64,000 nt of DNA from an uncultured Eubacteriales bacterium. Lineage in GTDB: Bacteria > Bacillota > Clostridia > Christensenellales > Aristaeellaceae. Location: the NCBI GenBank assembly GCA_902764875.1, contig CACWXP010000010.1, positions 37,184 through 101,183 on the forward strand, read 5' to 3'. Shown here piece after piece: positions 60,696-64,000 of this stretch. The notes beneath the pieces are model-generated. The model was not told the origin of the DNA. It saw nothing but the letters and a program-made list of their open reading frames with translations, and searched no databases. How positions within the stretch are numbered: the stretch's first letter is position 1; the number at the start of each line of letters is the position of its first letter. The translations under genes and the position numbers were made by a program.

Positions 60696-61430
60696 ATGGT
60701 GCCGCTGGATGTCAGGCCGATGATGAAACCGCAGCTGTTCTGCTATACCTGCGCTGGGGGAACCGGCGCCTTCTTCGACACGATCGAAAAGGATCTGCCG
60801 GAAATGCAGCTGGTCAAACCGGATTACCCGGGCCACGGCAGCCGCAGGAAGGAACCCTTCTGCCGGAATTTCACGGAACTGGCGGATGATCTTTTTGCCC
60901 GATTCCGGAAAGAATATGCCGGCGGACCCTACGCCCTCTTCGGCTACAGCATGGGCTCCATCACCGCGGCGGAGATCCTGCGGCGGATCCTGGCGGACGA
61001 AGACCTGCCGAATCCGGCCTGTGTTTTCCTGGCGGCTCACGAGCCCCACACCAAGGCCGAACTGACCGGTTATACCCCGGAGGAACTGGACGACTGGGTC
61101 AAAGACCGGACGGTCCGCTTCGGCGGCGTGCCCGACAGGCTGTTGGAGAACCAGAGCTTCTGGCGGATCTACCTTCCCCTGTACAGGGCGGACTACACCC
61201 TGATAGGCACCTATGATTTCAAAGCGCTGGACCTGTCAACCGATATTCCCCTCACGGTTTTCTACTCCGAAACCGACACACCCCTCAAAGACATGCAAAT
61301 GTGGACCCGCTACTTCACAGGCCCCTGCGAATTCATCCATTATCCGGGTACTCACTTCTTCATCCAAAACCACCACACTGAAATGGCGAAAAAAATCGCT
61401 GTCAACATAAGAGCCGGAAAAGCACTGTGA
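60696..61430 (+). CDS. Type II thioesterase (alpha/beta hydrolase)
   Basis: This 244-residue protein starts at ATG 60696, seven bases after AAGGTG; MMKPQ a few codons on is an alternative start. The core has FCYTCAGGTGAFF, PGHGSRRKEP, the nucleophile elbow FGYSMGSITAAEIL (catalytic serine) and the histidine in YPGTHFFI. Type II thioesterases release stalled or wrong acyl groups from carrier proteins. It follows the carrier protein and ligase, so this carrier is likely to be proof-read by it. Confidence 0.88.
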   Translation: MVPLDVRPMMKPQLFCYTCAGGTGAFFDTIEKDLPEMQLVKPDYPGHGSRRKEPFCRNFTELADDLFARFRKEYAGGPYALFGYSMGSITAAEILRRILADEDLPNPACVFLAAHEPHTKAELTGYTPEELDDWVKDRTVRFGGVPDRLLENQSFWRIYLPLYRADYTLIGTYDFKALDLSTDIPLTVFYSETDTPLKDMQMWTRYFTGPCEFIHYPGTHFFIQNHHTEMAKKIAVNIRAGKAL

Positions 61431-61434
61431 GACA

Positions 61435-61494
61435 CGGGACACGGGCTTTCCCGGCGCCTCAGCATAAAACAGCGCCGGAAAGCCCGATGTCCCG
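61435..61494. repeat. Family B palindromic repeat, copy 3
   Basis: CGGGACAC-GGGCTTTCC...GGCGC and GCGCCGGAAAGCCC...GTCCCG arms around CTCAGCATAAAACA, in the 144-base gap between thioesterase and luxE. Confidence 0.88.
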
Positions 61495-61574
61495 CGGCTC
61501 ACTCATACTTCGTTCAATCAACCTTCGAAAGGACAAAATATTCTCGCCGCAACAACTTCCAAAGGACGTATCAA

Positions 61575-62663
61575 ATGACATTCGAAGATTTCTTAAATAT
61601 CCCACCGTTCTCTCTGCCCCGGCAGGAAAAGGAAAAAGCCCTCACAGAGCGCCTGCTGGACCTGACAAAACTCCATCAAGCCAACTGCCCGGCCTACGCG
61701 AACATGCTGGAAGCTGTCGGCTTCAACTCCGACGAAGCGGAGAGCTACCGGGACCTGCCGTTTCTGCCGGTGCGGCTGTTCAAGGAAATGACCCTCAAAT
61801 CCGTTCCGGACGACGAGGTCGTCAAAACCATGACCTCCTCCGGCACTACCGGCCAGGCAGTCAGCAAAATCTACCTGGACCGCACCACATCCGCAAACCA
61901 GCAGAAAACCATGGTGAAGATCGTCTCGGAATTCACCGGTTCCGGCCGGATGCCGATGATCATCATCGACTGCCCCGGCGTGGTGAAGGATCGGGCCATG
62001 TTCAGCGCCCGGGGCGCCGGCATCCTGGGCTTTTCCATCTTCGGGGCGAAAAAGATCTACGCCCTGGACGACGACATGAAGCTGGACGTCGGGGCGCTGA
62101 AAGAATTTCTTGAAGTCCATAAAGACCGGAAGATCCTGCTGTTCGGATTCACCTTCATGGTCTGGCAGCACTTCTATAAGGAACTGGTGCGCCTGAAGGA
62201 CGAAGGGATCACCTTCGATCTTTCAAACGGTATCCTGATCCACGGCGGTGGCTGGAAAAAACTGATTTCCGAAGCCGTGAGCCGGGATGAGTTCCACCGC
62301 CGGATGCAGGAAGTCTGCGGTCTGGCAGACATTCACGATTATTACGGCATGGTGGAGCAGACCGGCTGCATCTACATGGAATGTGAATGCGGCCGCCTGC
62401 ACGCCAGCAATTTTTCCGACGTCATCATCCGCCGGCCCCTCGATTTCAGCGAGGCGGACGTCGGCGAGACCGGCGTGATCCAGGTGGTTTCCACGATTCC
62501 GGAATCCTATCCGGGCCACAGCCTGCTGACCGAGGACGAGGGCAGTATCATCGGCATCGACGATTGTCCCTGCGGCCGAAAAGGGAAGACCTTCAAAATC
62601 AACGGGCGCCTGAAAAACGCCGAGATCAGGGGGTGCAGCGATACCTATGCCGCAAAATTTTAA
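61575..62663 (+). CDS. luxE: LuxE-type acyl-protein synthetase
   Basis: This 362-residue protein is preceded by AAAGGACG. It has the adenylate-forming KTMTSSGTTGQ motif, FGFTFMVWQHF, LIHGGGWKK and YGMVEQTG, then CECGRLH and NGRLKNAEIRGC, the pattern of LuxE acyl-protein synthetases. LuxE activates a fatty acid as acyl-AMP and hands the acyl group to its own C-terminal cysteine and then to LuxC. The C-terminal cysteine in GCSDTY is a candidate acyl-accepting residue. Its 3' end overlaps luxC by 17 bases. Confidence 0.92.
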   Translation: MTFEDFLNIPPFSLPRQEKEKALTERLLDLTKLHQANCPAYANMLEAVGFNSDEAESYRDLPFLPVRLFKEMTLKSVPDDEVVKTMTSSGTTGQAVSKIYLDRTTSANQQKTMVKIVSEFTGSGRMPMIIIDCPGVVKDRAMFSARGAGILGFSIFGAKKIYALDDDMKLDVGALKEFLEVHKDRKILLFGFTFMVWQHFYKELVRLKDEGITFDLSNGILIHGGGWKKLISEAVSRDEFHRRMQEVCGLADIHDYYGMVEQTGCIYMECECGRLHASNFSDVIIRRPLDFSEADVGETGVIQVVSTIPESYPGHSLLTEDEGSIIGIDDCPCGRKGKTFKINGRLKNAEIRGCSDTYAAKF

Positions 62664-63834
62664 CGAATTGCAGTACGTCGTCGGCACGCCCGAAATCACC
62701 GAGGGTATGCGCGCCGTGAAACCCCTGCGCCCCTTCGATGATGACGTGATTGCCTTCCTGAATGACCTTTCTGCCGAGCTTCGGAAGGTGCGGGAATATC
62801 CGGACGTGGCGACCTTCGGCTTCTGGTGCCGGCGGGCGGCGCTTTTGAAGGAAAAAGCGAAAATCGACGATGTGAATGATCGCTTCGGAAAAGGTGTCGT
62901 TTTCCATTCGACGCCTTCCAACGTTCCGGTAAACTTCGCCTTCAGCTTCGCGGCGGGCCTGCTGGCCGGCAACGCGAACATTGTACGCCTGCCCGGAAAA
63001 CCCTTTGAGCAGGTGGAGATTATTTCCGCAGCGGTGCGCGGACTCCTGGCGGAGGTGCATCAAAATCTGGCTCCCTATATCGTTTTCGTGAAATTCCCGC
63101 CGGTGAAAGCCATTGCGGACTTTTTCTCCGGGATGTGCAACGTGAGGGTGATCTGGGGCGGGGACAGGACGGTGGCGGAACTGCGCCAGTCCCCGATTCC
63201 GGCCCGGACGACGGAAATCACCTTTGCAGACCGGCACTCCATTGCCGTGATCCGCGCCGACGCCTATCTGGCCGCGGAGCGGAAGGACACGGTGATCCGG
63301 AACTTCTGGAACGATACCTACTATTCGGATCAGAACGCCTGCACCTCCCCGCGGATCGTCTTCTGGATCGGGGAGAAAAAGGAAGAGGCGAAGGAAGACT
63401 TCTGGCGACGGGTGCACGACATGGCGGCGAAGGAATACACCCTGGCTCCGGTCCAGTCCGTGGGCAAACTGAACGCTCTGTATGCCGTGGCGGCGGCGCG
63501 GAAGGTGAAGCAGGTGAAAACCGGTGATATGCTGGTGACCCGCGTGGTTCCCGAAGAAACCGACGCCGCTCTGATGGATTTCAAATACAACAGCGGGTTT
63601 TTCTTCGAAAAGGACATCGATGACCTTTCGGAAATCGCCGGCGTCTGCGATCTCCGGTGTCAGACGCTGACTTATTTCGGCGTCGAACAGGCGGATTTCC
63701 GAAAGTTCCTGGAAGAAACCCGCCCTGCCGGGATTGACCGCATCGTCCCCATGGGCAAATCCATGGACTTTTCACTGATCTGGGACGGTTATGATCTGAT
63801 CCGGCAGATGTCGCGGCGGGTTTCAATGCTGTGA
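62647..63834 (+). CDS. luxC: LuxC-type acyl-CoA/acyl-protein reductase
   Basis: This 395-residue protein has the aldehyde-dehydrogenase fold of LuxC: VVFHSTPSNVPVNFAFSFAAGLLAGN, VRLPGKPFEQ, VIWGGDRTV (NADPH-binding side) and the catalytic cysteine in SDQNACTSPRIV. It reduces the LuxE-bound acyl group to an aldehyde. No luciferase or transferase genes (luxA, B, D) are present, so bioluminescence is not implied; in polysaccharide loci such pairs probably make an aldehyde precursor. It is the last gene of the window. Confidence 0.92.
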   Translation: MPQNFNELQYVVGTPEITEGMRAVKPLRPFDDDVIAFLNDLSAELRKVREYPDVATFGFWCRRAALLKEKAKIDDVNDRFGKGVVFHSTPSNVPVNFAFSFAAGLLAGNANIVRLPGKPFEQVEIISAAVRGLLAEVHQNLAPYIVFVKFPPVKAIADFFSGMCNVRVIWGGDRTVAELRQSPIPARTTEITFADRHSIAVIRADAYLAAERKDTVIRNFWNDTYYSDQNACTSPRIVFWIGEKKEEAKEDFWRRVHDMAAKEYTLAPVQSVGKLNALYAVAAARKVKQVKTGDMLVTRVVPEETDAALMDFKYNSGFFFEKDIDDLSEIAGVCDLRCQTLTYFGVEQADFRKFLEETRPAGIDRIVPMGKSMDFSLIWDGYDLIRQMSRRVSML

Positions 63835-64000
63835 AATTGCATCGGTCTTCGCTGCACTCGCTTTCCGGACTTTTTAGCATCCGATCTGATTCAAAACTTC
63901 CAACGGAGCTTCCTGTATGATTCAAAGTGACCGCTGAGAAGCGGAACAGATTGCGAAACGAAAGTACCCCACAGTAGAATAGAACGCCTAATTAAGTAGC

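Noticed and set aside
61575-63834. Bioluminescence operon
   Set aside because: LuxE and LuxC are present but luxA, luxB and luxD are absent; the neighbours are carrier-protein and sugar enzymes.
63917-63982. Possible start of another gene after luxC
   Set aside because: ATG 63917 gives only MIQSDR before TGA; the following in-frame residues (EAEQIAKRKYPTVE) look protein-like but are stopped again, so it is at most a remnant and cannot be supported.

Overview
The window is a dense bacterial surface-glycan biosynthesis locus with about 54 protein genes and almost no non-coding space; no gene-free stretch exceeds 300 bases. Strong AGGAGG-type ribosome sites, an LTACG-type lipobox, TagF-like and LtaS-like polymer enzymes and LicC-like cytidylyltransferases point to a Gram-positive lineage, most likely Clostridia (inferred; there is no rRNA or housekeeping marker). 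The first ~8 kb is visibly more AT-rich than the GC-rich remainder, and the shift falls inside one acetyltransferase gene, which suggests a mosaic locus.

Layout. 1-8 kb (+): lipid-linked sugar phosphotransferase (cut by the window edge), two glycosyltransferases, two paralogous O-antigen ligase/polymerase-like proteins, a polytopic membrane protein of unknown function, a sugar epimerase and an acetyltransferase. 8-16 kb (+): DUF1919 protein, three glycosyltransferases, a flippase-like ABC exporter, a polysaccharide deacetylase and a GNAT acyltransferase. 16-19 kb (+): amino-acid adenylating ligase, carrier protein and type III PLP decarboxylase, a set resembling the butirosin BtrJ/I/K side-chain module. 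19-28.8 kb (+): nonulosonic (sialic/legionaminic-like) acid genes, with two NeuB paralogues, NeuC and NeuA, a DUF218 protein, unknown proteins, a tandem-duplicated 901-residue putative glycosyltransferase and GtrA. 28.8-31.4 kb (-): SGNH plus MBOAT acyltransferase pair. 31.6-44.7 kb (+): FemAB-like protein, DUF4910 protein, formyltransferase, further unknown membrane paralogues, a YidC-TagF fusion, a membrane phosphotransferase of the sulfatase/LtaS fold, a GT-C-like protein and a decaprenyl-phosphate phosphoribose synthase-like UbiA enzyme. 44.8-50.5 kb (-): a YidC-sulfatase fusion, a TagF-like enzyme and a split transketolase. 50.7-56.2 kb (+): solute-binding lipoprotein, ABC ATPase, a permease fused to a winged-helix/LicC-like cytidylyltransferase, and a stand-alone HTH-LicC protein. 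56.3-63.8 kb (+): NeuD-like acetyltransferase, second split transketolase, carrier protein, AMP ligase, thioesterase, LuxE and LuxC.

Taken together, the genes would make sugar and sugar-acid donors, decorate them (acetyl, formyl, aminoacyl, acyl/aldehyde-derived groups, phospho-alcohols), flip lipid-linked units and polymerise a phosphate-containing cell-surface polymer. The most unusual items are: (i) two enzyme pairs in which a YidC-type membrane module and a YIDP-type anchor are exchanged between a TagF-like and an LtaS-like catalytic domain; (ii) an importer permease fused to a CTP:phospho-alcohol cytidylyltransferase; (iii) three families of short palindromic repeats, one of which (mostly exactly 30 bp, 10 codons) sits in-frame inside genes or supplies their stop codons.
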